DNA of 20,093 bases from a virus. Shown here in pieces: positions 12,328 to 19,919 of this stretch. The translations under genes and the position numbers were made by a program. The notes below the pieces were generated by a model that was given only the letters and a program-made list of their open reading frames with translations, searched no databases and was not told the origin of the DNA. The DNA is taken from positions 7,670-27,762 of IMG/VR virus record IMGVR_UViG_3300030107_006922. One strand, 5' to 3'. The number at the start of each line of letters is the position of its first letter. Position 1 is the stretch's first letter.

Positions 12328-13363
12328 TTGGTTCTGGAGAGTCCTTGAGCTCTTTGATTGTAAGGTGCATTGGGTTACAGCAGAAAGAAGTACATGTTGG
12401 TCTGCTGAAAATCCTATATTTACCTGTATAGCCACGACTTAACCAAAAAGCCACTCGTGATGCTGATTGAGTTTTAGCAGAATGAAAAGGAGATGGAAAA
12501 TAAGCAGTCGATTCAGTACCATTTTTCCTCGTTGCACCTTGCCATTTCCAGCATTCATCAGATCCTTGGATATCTACTTGATCCCAAAATCGCTTAACTT
12601 GCCAGTACCAAGTACGTACATCGAAGTTTTTAACGTCAATGGAGCACCTACCTTTTTTTATTTCTTCCATACAATCAAGACATTCCCCCATCTTTCCAAA
12701 GTTTCCTTTATGAGTTGATTCTTTTTGTTTATGCCAAGGACATTCAAGTTCGTTTGTCATGTGATACCTCAATTGAAATTGTTTAGTTTCGTCAGGATGA
12801 TTGTTTACTAATTCTTTACTTACTATAGAAAGATTATTCCATATTTGAACTATGTCTTCTTTTTCTTTTGTTTCTTCATAGGTTTCTTTATTACAAATAC
12901 GTCTAACTGTATGATATGGAATTTTATAAGTTTTCGATAATCGTGAACAGTTAATCCCCTCTTGATATTCTATTCTTAATTTAGTTATTAAGTCATTATT
13001 TAGTGATATTTTCTTTCTTTTAGCATTTTCTAATGCAACATCACTTCTTGTCCCCCAATAGTAATGAAACGGGTTTAAACAATAAGGAGAATTACATATC
13101 GATTTTCTTACAACAATATTATTTATTTCATCTGGAAATCTCCCAGTCATTGCAAGTATTAATGGTCTAGCATCTTTATTTTTATATAGTAATCGTTTCG
13201 GTTTACTTGTATTAAAGCCTTTAAATAGAGCATTTGTATTTTTCTTAACGCAAAAACAACTATCAAAAGCTGTTAATTGAAAAACGGTTTGGAGAGCTTT
13301 TGCAAAGACTATTTGATCATATGGAGTGAGATTTTGATATAAAAAGACGTTTTCGTAATCCAT
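12245..13363 (-). CDS. protein with two degenerate HNH_3-type modules, HTH and zinc ribbon
   Basis: The protein has 372 residues. Module 1 (30-110) ends with CNSPYCLNPFH (90-100). Residues 128-160 resemble a helix-turn-helix (GINCSRLSKTYKIPYHTVRR). Residues 208-231 hold a CPWH...CLDC zinc ribbon. Module 2 (270-335) starts CWKWQG and ends CCNPMHL. Both modules have the Cys-x-N-P-x-H ending of HNH_3 nucleases. In both, the His two residues before the first Cys is replaced: Ser88 in module 1 and Pro322 in module 2. Cleavage is therefore doubtful, and the domains may only bind DNA. I recall a conserved cyanomyovirus family of this layout. It is the first gene of a minus-strand set. Confidence 0.65.
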   Translation of the reverse strand: MDYENVFLYQNLTPYDQIVFAKALQTVFQLTAFDSCFCVKKNTNALFKGFNTSKPKRLLYKNKDARPLILAMTGRFPDEINNIVVRKSICNSPYCLNPFHYYWGTRSDVALENAKRKKISLNNDLITKLRIEYQEGINCSRLSKTYKIPYHTVRRICNKETYEETKEKEDIVQIWNNLSIVSKELVNNHPDETKQFQLRYHMTNELECPWHKQKESTHKGNFGKMGECLDCMEEIKKGRCSIDVKNFDVRTWYWQVKRFWDQVDIQGSDECWKWQGATRKNGTESTAYFPSPFHSAKTQSASRVAFWLSRGYTGKYRIFSRPTCTSFCCNPMHLTIKELKDSPEPNEVKTICLTHGNIFKHYKDKKSSIEEE

Positions 13364-13689
13364 AAGCGGTAGGGTGTGCAGTCAATACTAACTCAGAATG
13401 GAGTAATTGCAACGATATTTAATCAACACCCAAGTACTTCGAAAAAAACTCTATTTTATTCTCTTCTTAGAAACCTGAGGATAGGTATATGACTGTAACT
13501 CTTCTATATACATTCTTTAACCTAACCACAACATATACGTACTTAAGTAAAATGCCATTTATTTTTTAGAATTTGGGTGTTGATACTAAAAATTAGTCGT
13601 ATTAAAGGATTTTGTTTCAGAAATAAGGGTTACCCTACCGATTTTTTTGTTATTTTAGAGGTTATTTTTATACACTCAGTCACCTAATC
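13364..13689. other. mostly non-coding stretch with nested inverted repeats
   Basis: About 326 bases upstream of the HNH-like gene contain no convincing gene. The best small frame, at 13489-13569 (26 codons), is listed among rejections. The region holds two nested inverted repeat pairs, described separately. No tRNA cloverleaf was recognised by eye. Confidence 0.6.
13367..13640. repeat. nested pair of inverted repeats with equal spacing
   Basis: Outer arms CGGTAGGGT (13367-13375) and ACCCTACCG (13632-13640) are exact reverse complements. Inner arms ATCAACACCCAA (13422-13433) and TTGGGTGTTGAT (13573-13584) are too. The distance from outer to inner arm is 46 bases on the left and 47 on the right, while the sequence between them is not conserved. 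This looks like two inverted copies of one two-part signal, or a structured transcript. Confidence 0.65.
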
Positions 13690-13854
13690 TCAAAGGTAAT
13701 TGAAAAAATCCTCGTAGATTTTGGCAAAATCGTCAGCCTCGTAGGAGTCTCTAGCTATTCGACAAATACCTCCACCTGGGCAGCATACTCGGTGTTGATA
13801 AAGACCTTCTCCGCCTAAAATTTCAATTGTTGTTCCATGGGGTAAAGTTGTCAT
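13690..13854 (-). CDS. 54-residue Cys-containing small protein
   Basis: The ATG at 13854 opens 54 residues starting MTTLPHGTTIEILGGEGLYQ, then RVCCPGGGIC, and ending in an acidic helix (EADDFAKIYEDFFNYL). The Cys-Cys...Cys cluster after Gly-rich turns could bind metal. A GGGGGA element lies about ten bases before the start, and a good promoter precedes it. I take this as a real gene; the family is unknown. Confidence 0.5.
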   Translation of the reverse strand: MTTLPHGTTIEILGGEGLYQHRVCCPGGGICRIARDSYEADDFAKIYEDFFNYL

Positions 13855-13879
13855 TTTATTTATTTCCCCCGATAATATT

Positions 13880-13909
13880 ATTATAAGAAATAGGAATAAT
13901 AAATAACAA
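13880..13909 (-). promoter_or_regulatory. candidate sigma70-type promoter for the 54-residue gene
   Basis: On the minus strand TTGTTA (13909-13904) and a perfect TATAAT (13885-13880) are 18 bases apart. The transcript would start near 13873, leaving a leader of about 20 bases that contains GGGGGA. This fits an early-type promoter read by host RNA polymerase. Confidence 0.5.
13898..13905 (+). promoter_or_regulatory. candidate T4-like late promoter for the tail cluster
   Basis: AATAAATA matches the cyanomyovirus late motif NATAAATA and lies 57 bases upstream of the first gene of the plus-strand tail cluster. It overlaps the -35 region of the opposite early-type promoter, so early minus-strand and late plus-strand transcription would start from the same point. 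A/T richness makes chance matches likely. Confidence 0.3.
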
Positions 13910-13962
13910 GAAATGTCTTGGTAATCATAGCTTTATAATTAATAGAAATAGTTAATAAGTTA

Positions 13963-14196
13963 ATGGGCGGCGCAGGATTTGATCCATCTGGATTTGGAAT
14001 GCCTGAGGATCTGGGTGATCCTCGTAGACAATCGAAGTTACCTGGTGGATATGCGACACAAGGTCAAGCTGTTAGCGCTCCTTATGCTCAAGCCAATATG
14101 AGAGCTGCTCAAAAAATTAATCCCATGAATGCTGCTTCTCAGGAGCCAGGTGTGGGAGAAAGAGTTGACGATTTTCTCAGTCGTATAGGGGCATAG
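13963..14196 (+). CDS. small Gly-rich tail-cluster protein
   Basis: This 77-residue protein begins MGGAGFDPSGFGMPEDLGD and is Gly/Pro/Ala-rich, so much of it is probably extended. It ends with GVGERVDDFLSRIGA, a short amphipathic helix. A similar ending occurs in the next gene. It is first in the plus-strand cluster leading to the long fibre, with the next ATG two bases after its stop. Possibly a virion or fibre-attachment protein, by position only. Confidence 0.55.
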   Translation: MGGAGFDPSGFGMPEDLGDPRRQSKLPGGYATQGQAVSAPYAQANMRAAQKINPMNAASQEPGVGERVDDFLSRIGA

Positions 14197-14198
14197 TA

Positions 14199-14507
14199 AT
14201 GGGCTTTTTAGGAGGACCTATTCCATCTCAAACACGAAATGAATGGCATCCTTGGAAAGATAATAATTTTGAAGTAGGTGTTCCTGCAATAAGAGAGAAG
14301 CATGTAGGACTGGATGCTTATAAGTACATACCTTATGGAGGTAATCCTGACTATAGAGATACTTTATATAAAGCTGATGATTACGAAGGAGATCCATATC
14401 AACTTGCTCCTTGGATTTATCAAGAAATACCTAATACTGATCCTAGAACGTCAGGCGTTCAGGCTTCCTTGCCTGAGCGTATAAATCAATTTTTAGCAAC
14501 GGTGTAA
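14199..14507 (+). CDS. small tail-cluster protein
   Basis: The protein has 102 residues and starts MGFLGGPIPSQTRNEWHPWK. It is rich in Tyr, Trp, Pro and Asp (YKYIPYGGNPDYRDTLYKAD), without membrane segments or known motifs. The end ASLPERINQFLATV parallels the ending of the upstream protein (x-x-E-R-[VI]-x-x-F-L). Two bases separate it from each neighbour, so the three small genes are likely one translational unit. I recall no named homologue. Confidence 0.6.
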   Translation: MGFLGGPIPSQTRNEWHPWKDNNFEVGVPAIREKHVGLDAYKYIPYGGNPDYRDTLYKADDYEGDPYQLAPWIYQEIPNTDPRTSGVQASLPERINQFLATV

Positions 14508-14509
14508 TT

Positions 14510-14737
14510 ATGGGTGACAATGACTTCCCAGCAGTAATGGCTAATGGAGGCCGAGACGAAGCTAGGGATAAGGCAGCGAAGTGGAAGACGTACAGAAGTG
14601 GATCGTCTTCATATAGTCAATCAGGAACTCATATTCCAACTGGAAGTATGTATAGTCAAGGTGAATTTACTGATGGATCTGATACATCACCTTATGGTTA
14701 TGAGGAATTTGGGATCACACCTAGTTTATTGCGTTAG
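14510..14737 (+). CDS. small Ser/Gly/Tyr-rich tail-cluster protein
   Basis: A 75-residue protein starting MGDNDFPAVMANGG. A charged helix (RDEARDKAAKWKTY) is followed by a Ser/Gly/Tyr-rich, likely disordered tail ending FGITPSLLR. It completes the set of three MG-starting small genes ahead of the long fibre. A 55-base gap follows, holding an A/T-rich TATATAAA stretch that could be a late promoter for the fibre, though it is not an exact match. Function unknown. Confidence 0.55.
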   Translation: MGDNDFPAVMANGGRDEARDKAAKWKTYRSGSSSYSQSGTHIPTGSMYSQGEFTDGSDTSPYGYEEFGITPSLLR

Positions 14738-14792
14738 GTAGTAAGTTTTCTAATCGTAAAATTATATATAAAGCGTAGATTTCAGTTGGTAG

Positions 14793-17700
14793 ATGTCACA
14801 AACTAAGGCTCAATTATTGACAGGTAAGTCGGATCAGACTGTTACTGTGTCAACTTTAACTAGTGGAGATATAACTAGTAGCGGAAATTTAACCTTAAAT
14901 GCTCAAGGTGATCTTCGCTTAGCAGACAGTGATTCAAGTAATTATATAGCTTTCCAAGCACCAGCTACGGTTGCTAGTAATGTTACTTATACCTGGCCAG
15001 CTGCTGATGGAGCTGGAGCAAATTATGTTCTTGCTACTGATGGATCTGGAACGCTATCTTGGATAGCTGATCCAGCTGGACAATGGACAACTAGTGGTAG
15101 TGATATATATTTCAGCGGCGGCAATGTCGGTATAGGGCTTACAAATCCAGCAACTCCTTTGTCAGTGACTGGAACGTCAACTCTAAATGGAGACGTTACT
15201 TTTACTGGTGCAGCTGCGAACGTTACTTGGGATAAGTCAGAAGATGATTTGATTTTTGCTGATAATGCAAAACTAAAACTCGGGACTGGCGGTGATTTAG
15301 AGGTGTATCATACGGGAGGACATAGTCATATTAAGCAAGAGGGTACAGGTCATCTATATATAAATGCTGATACTTTTAGATTAAATAATAAAGCTAATGA
15401 TGAAAATATAATTGTTGCTGCTGCTGACGGAGGAATAGAATTTTATTTTAATCATACAAAACGAGCCGAAACGGTAAGCGCGGGATTTACGGTGACGGGA
15501 GTTTGCTCAGCAACTTCTTTTACCGGAGCGTTTAATAGTGATGGACAGAGTAATACTGTTTTAGGTACACAAGCAGGAGATAGTTTTTCAGGCACAGATG
15601 CAACATCTAACACTTTAATTGGATACGATGCTGGTACTGCAATTACTTCAGGTGATGAAAATACTGCAGTTGGTAGAAGTTCTTTAAAAACACTAGATAC
15701 AGGTATTAAAAACACTTGTATTGGAGCTTACGCTGCTGAAAATGCAACTGGTGTTCATTTCCATGAGAACGTAGCAGTTGGAAATAACGCTTTAAGAAAT
15801 GTTGTAGACGAAAGTGAAATTACAGCAGTAGGTTATGAAGCACAAGAAACAGATTGCGGTATTGGAAATACAGCCTTTGGTTATCGAGCTGCTAAAGGTA
15901 ATCATTCCACAAGATTATTAGCTATTGGTCATAGCGCTGGTCTAAATAATAATTCTTGGCCTAATACGTTTATTGGTTATAACTCTGGAGGTGCCAGCTC
16001 AGATATAACTGGAAACAACACAACTGCTGTAGGTTATGATTCTTTAAGTGTATTAACAACAGGTGGTAATAACTCTGCTTTAGGACATAAAGCTTTAGAT
16101 CTTAACACAACTGGAGAACGAAATACTGCCGTTGGATCATTTACCTTAGACGCCAATACAACTGGAAGTTATAGTACAGGTATTGGTATGTACGCCCTAG
16201 GCAACAGCACAACAGGTAGTTATAACACTGCTCTTGGATATAACGCATTAAACCTAAATACAACAGGAGCTGGACATGTAGCTATTGGTATATATGCCTC
16301 AGATGCAATAACAACTAATAACTACACAACAGCATTAGGTTATAACGTTTTAACTGCAAACACCGCAGGTCTTGTCACTGCTGTTGGAGCTTATGCAATG
16401 ACGGCTAATACTTCTGGTGAATACAACACAGCAGTTGGATATTCAGCGTTAGAACTTAATACAACAGGATATGAAAACGTAGCTATAGGTCATAAAGCTT
16501 TAGAAGCTAATACAGTAGCAGGAAGAAATGTAGCTGTAGGTTGTTATGCATTAGATGCAAATCAAACAGGTGTAGATAATGTTGCTATTGGTCGTAGTTC
16601 TTTGTCTGAACAAACTGATGGAGATCACAACACTGCAATTGGTAGTTTTGCGTTAGATGCTAATACAACTGCAGACCATAATACGGGTATTGGTTATCAT
16701 ACCTTAGGAGCAAACACAACTGGATCAAAGAACGTTGCTATTGGTAATTATGCGTTAGATGCGAACGTATCAAGTTCTGATAATGTTGCCGTTGGTTATG
16801 GAGCGTTATCTAACAGCACTACAAGTTATAACACTGCTGTTGGTTTTAAAGCGTTGCTAGAAAATACAACAGGAACATATAACACTGCTGTAGGTAATCT
16901 TGCTTTAGATGCAAACACTTCAGCTAGTTATAACACTGGCATGGGTCATGGATCATTAACTAGCAACACAACAGGATCTGGTAATACTGCTTTTGGTACC
17001 AATTCGGGATTATCAAACACAACTGGAGATAATAATACTGTTGTCGGTCATAACGCTTTATTTCTAAGCACAACTGCAGATAATAATACTGCTGTTGGTA
17101 AAAGTGCTTTAGGAGCTAATACAACTGGAACAAGAAACACTGCTGTAGGTTCTCAAGCTTTAGATGCCAACACTACTGCTGAAAGAAATGATGCTTTTGG
17201 TTATAACGCTTTAACAAGTAATACGACAGGAACGCTTAACGTTGCAATTGGCGATTCTGCAATGGCTCTTAATACCACAGGTGGTGCTAATTGTGCTATT
17301 GGAACAAGTGCTTTAAATGCTAATACAACAGCAAGTAGTAATACTGCTCTCGGATATTATACTTTGGCCTTCAATACAACAGGAGCACAAAACACTGCTG
17401 TTGGTAGGGGTGCATTGTATACAGCCACAACAGCTGATAATAATACTTCTGTTGGGTATCATAGTTTATTATTAAACACAACTGGAACTAAAAACGTTGC
17501 TTTTGGTTCTGAAGCATTAGATGCAAATACAACAGGTGATGGTAATGTTGCTGTTGGGTATGGAGCTTTAGGTGCAAATACTACAGGATATTCAAATACA
17601 GCTGTTGGTCTTGAGGCATTACTAGATAACACAACAGGTACTGCAAATACAGGAGTGGGCGATGGTGCCTTAGAAAATAATATATCTGGAAATGATAATG

Positions 17701-19148
17701 TTGCTATTGGCAGAAATGCCTTAATGACGAATACGACAGGAGATAAAAATCATGGATTAGGTCGTCAGGCATTATATGTAAACACAACAGGAGCTAATAA
17801 TACTGCTGTTGGTTATCAAGCTCTGTATGAGAATACCACTGCATCTGATAATACTGCTGTTGGTATGGAATCACTCCATTCAAACACAACTGGAGCTCAT
17901 AATACTGCAATAGGTCACGATTCTTTAGAGAGTGTTACTACAGGTAGTTATAACTGTGCGTTAGGAAGAGATGCTGGTAGAAGTATCACAACTGGATCAA
18001 GTAATGTTTGTCTTGGTTCTAATTCAAATGATGCTGCTAATACAAGTGATGTTGTAGCGATAGGAGATTTTGCCCTTTCAGCAAATGAAGCTGATGGTAA
18101 TGTTGCTGTTGGTCATAATGCAATGTATGTAAACACAACAGGAAGTCAAAATGTTGCTGTTGGTAATTTAGCTTTAGAAGATAATACAACTGGTGCTCAA
18201 AACACTGCGGTTGGTACTTATGCTTTAGATGCTTGTACAACTGGTAGTGAAAATACAGCTATCGGTCAGCAAGCTCTTACACATACAACAACGGCAAGTT
18301 ATAACACTGCTGTTGGTAGAGCAGCACTGAATGATAATACTACAGGAGAACAAAACACTGCTATTGGTCAAAATGCTTTAGCTGATAACACAACTGCTCA
18401 TAATAATACTGCTGTTGGTTGTCTTGCTATGCGATTAAACACAACAGGAACTTCAAACGTTGCTGTAGGTACATATGCATTAGATGCTAATGTAACTGGT
18501 TCTTATAATATTGCTATAGGGTATAAAGCTCTTTCCTTATCAACAAACTCTAGTAACACAGCAGTTGGACACGACGCTTTAAAAGCTTGTACATCTGGGC
18601 AAAGAAATGTAGCAATCGGTACTAATACTGGAAACGCAATTACAACAGGTTCTGATAATGTATTGCTAGGAAGAGATGCTGGTTTATCTACTTCACCTTC
18701 CGGTGCGATTACAACTGGTGACCATCAAGTAGTTTTAGGAGATGACGATGTAACAGATTTATGGTGTGCTGATACTTCAATATCATCCTCTGACTCAAGA
18801 GATAAAGCAGATATCACTGATTTCACTAAAGGTTTGGATTGGATTAAAGCACTTAGACCAGTTACCTATAAATGGGATAAAAGATCATGGTATGGAACAG
18901 ATGCAGAACCTTACGGCACATCAGATGGTTCTAAGAAAAAATCAAAAGTAAATATTGGATTTTTAGCTCAAGAAGTTCTTGCTGTAGAAAAAGCAAATGG
19001 TTACGGAGATACAAACGACAATATGCTAATTTGTAAGCTTACAGAAGACGAGATGAGATATGGACTTAAATATGAACGATTAGTTCCCGTTCTTGTTAAT
19101 GCAATTAAAGAACTATCAGCAAAAGTAACTGCACTCGAAACTGCATAA
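14793..19148 (+). CDS. long tail fibre with YadA-head-like repeats and peptidase S74 chaperone
   Basis: This 1451-residue protein is a receptor-binding fibre. The N-terminus (1-245) is beta-rich, with cyanophage fibre motifs such as LRLADSDSSNYIAFQAP, TWPAADGAGANYVLATDGSG and LEVYHTGGHSHI. Residues about 250-1318 are some 60 tandem copies of a 17-residue unit, N-T-T-G-x-x-N-T-A-V-G-x-x-A-L-x-x, the pattern of YadA/Hia-type trimeric beta-solenoid heads. The C-terminus (1329-1451) is a peptidase S74 domain with SSDSRDKADI; Ser1333 and Lys1338 have the Ser-x4-Lys spacing of the self-cleaving dyad. The last residues (ELSAKVTALETA) form a coiled coil. S74 domains help the trimer fold and then cut themselves off. 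Confidence 0.9.
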   Translation: MSQTKAQLLTGKSDQTVTVSTLTSGDITSSGNLTLNAQGDLRLADSDSSNYIAFQAPATVASNVTYTWPAADGAGANYVLATDGSGTLSWIADPAGQWTTSGSDIYFSGGNVGIGLTNPATPLSVTGTSTLNGDVTFTGAAANVTWDKSEDDLIFADNAKLKLGTGGDLEVYHTGGHSHIKQEGTGHLYINADTFRLNNKANDENIIVAAADGGIEFYFNHTKRAETVSAGFTVTGVCSATSFTGAFNSDGQSNTVLGTQAGDSFSGTDATSNTLIGYDAGTAITSGDENTAVGRSSLKTLDTGIKNTCIGAYAAENATGVHFHENVAVGNNALRNVVDESEITAVGYEAQETDCGIGNTAFGYRAAKGNHSTRLLAIGHSAGLNNNSWPNTFIGYNSGGASSDITGNNTTAVGYDSLSVLTTGGNNSALGHKALDLNTTGERNTAVGSFTLDANTTGSYSTGIGMYALGNSTTGSYNTALGYNALNLNTTGAGHVAIGIYASDAITTNNYTTALGYNVLTANTAGLVTAVGAYAMTANTSGEYNTAVGYSALELNTTGYENVAIGHKALEANTVAGRNVAVGCYALDANQTGVDNVAIGRSSLSEQTDGDHNTAIGSFALDANTTADHNTGIGYHTLGANTTGSKNVAIGNYALDANVSSSDNVAVGYGALSNSTTSYNTAVGFKALLENTTGTYNTAVGNLALDANTSASYNTGMGHGSLTSNTTGSGNTAFGTNSGLSNTTGDNNTVVGHNALFLSTTADNNTAVGKSALGANTTGTRNTAVGSQALDANTTAERNDAFGYNALTSNTTGTLNVAIGDSAMALNTTGGANCAIGTSALNANTTASSNTALGYYTLAFNTTGAQNTAVGRGALYTATTADNNTSVGYHSLLLNTTGTKNVAFGSEALDANTTGDGNVAVGYGALGANTTGYSNTAVGLEALLDNTTGTANTGVGDGALENNISGNDNVAIGRNALMTNTTGDKNHGLGRQALYVNTTGANNTAVGYQALYENTTASDNTAVGMESLHSNTTGAHNTAIGHDSLESVTTGSYNCALGRDAGRSITTGSSNVCLGSNSNDAANTSDVVAIGDFALSANEADGNVAVGHNAMYVNTTGSQNVAVGNLALEDNTTGAQNTAVGTYALDACTTGSENTAIGQQALTHTTTASYNTAVGRAALNDNTTGEQNTAIGQNALADNTTAHNNTAVGCLAMRLNTTGTSNVAVGTYALDANVTGSYNIAIGYKALSLSTNSSNTAVGHDALKACTSGQRNVAIGTNTGNAITTGSDNVLLGRDAGLSTSPSGAITTGDHQVVLGDDDVTDLWCADTSISSSDSRDKADITDFTKGLDWIKALRPVTYKWDKRSWYGTDAEPYGTSDGSKKKSKVNIGFLAQEVLAVEKANGYGDTNDNMLICKLTEDEMRYGLKYERLVPVLVNAIKELSAKVTALETA
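15540..18740 (+). repeat. tandem 51-base coding repeat in the tail fibre
   Basis: About 60 degenerate copies of a 51-base (17-codon) unit, recognisable from AACACAACTGGA or AATACAACAGGT followed by AACACTGCTGTTGGT. Wobble positions vary between copies while the protein consensus is kept, which indicates selection at the protein level. The early units (before about 16100) are the most divergent. Confidence 0.85.
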
Positions 19149-19197
19149 GCTTAACGAGTTAGTGATCCTACAATAGAAAAAAGTTCCCTAAGTAAGA

Positions 19198-19917
19198 TTG
19201 GCATACATCGGAAGACAATTAGTTCGTGGAGAGAATAGAGCTCTTGACGATATATCAGGTAGCTTTAATGGAAGCACCACGACATTTAATTTGACGGTAG
19301 GGAGTTCAGCGTCAGCTCCTGGAAGTATTAATCAGTTATGGATTTCCATAGGTGGCGTAATGCAGAAACCATCTACTGACTTTACTGTTTCAGATAGTCA
19401 GATTACTTTTACAACAGCTCCTGCAGCTGGTTTAAGTTTCTGGGGAATGATACAGGGAGATCAGGTTGATTCCAATACTCCTGCAGATGCAACTATAACT
19501 CCAAGTAAAATTGCAACTACTGGCAATTACACCTTCCCTGGGACGGTACATGCTTCCCTAGTTTTAGTTAATGCTTCTGATGCAAATACTACTTTAGGTG
19601 CTGGAAATAATATTAATTCTCTAGTTGTAATGACTCCAACTGCAGCTCGGAATTTGACAACTGCGACAGCAGCGCAATTTGTTACACAATTAGGTTCAAT
19701 TTGTCGTATTGGAACAGGTTTTGTTTTAACTGTTAGGAATCAAGCTGCTTCTACACATGCAATAACCTTAGTAGCTGGTACAGGAGTTACATTAGATAGT
19801 GATAATACAAATACCATTTCTGCTGCAAATACACGTCAATTCTTTGGTTATGTTACAAATGCAAGTAGTGGATCAGAAGCTGTGACTTTTTATAGTTTAG
19901 GTCAGGCGGCTCATTAA
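19198..19917 (+). CDS. tail fibre or tail-associated beta protein
   Basis: A TTG at 19198 gives MAYIGRQLVRGENRALDDISG, the N-terminus I remember for cyanophage tail proteins; AAGTAAG just upstream serves as the ribosome-binding site. The protein has 239 residues. Residues 20-90 (FNGSTTTFNLTV, ISIGGVMQKPSTDFTVSDS, ITFTTAPAAG) match the beta-domain common near the start of phage tail fibres. The remainder is Thr/Ala/Ser-rich with beta motifs and ends YSLGQAAH. It follows the long fibre by 49 bases and likely encodes another fibre or collar component. Confidence 0.7.
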   Translation: MAYIGRQLVRGENRALDDISGSFNGSTTTFNLTVGSSASAPGSINQLWISIGGVMQKPSTDFTVSDSQITFTTAPAAGLSFWGMIQGDQVDSNTPADATITPSKIATTGNYTFPGTVHASLVLVNASDANTTLGAGNNINSLVVMTPTAARNLTTATAAQFVTQLGSICRIGTGFVLTVRNQAASTHAITLVAGTGVTLDSDNTNTISAANTRQFFGYVTNASSGSEAVTFYSLGQAAH

Positions 19918-19919
19918 AT

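Noticed and set aside
13489-13569. 26-codon plus-strand frame with a GAGGATAGG-like site
   Set aside because: Very short, Thr/Tyr-rich, with no domain or conserved pattern; possible but unsupported.
13367-13640. Small transposon (MITE) bounded by inverted repeats
   Set aside because: No flanking target duplication and the inner sequence is unrelated between halves.
13364-13962. tRNA or known small RNA in the longest gap
   Set aside because: No acceptor stem with a matching T-arm (GGTTCGA-type) could be found by eye.
15452-15715. Minus-strand frame inside the tail fibre
   Set aside because: A shadow of the repeat-rich coding strand; low-complexity translation.
18037-18240. Minus-strand frame inside the tail fibre
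   Set aside because: A Gln/His/Leu/Tyr-rich translation that arises from antisense of the repeat unit.
15540-18740. Diversity-generating retroelement or CRISPR-like array
   Set aside because: The repeats are in-frame coding units of constant period; no reverse transcriptase, template repeat or spacers are present.
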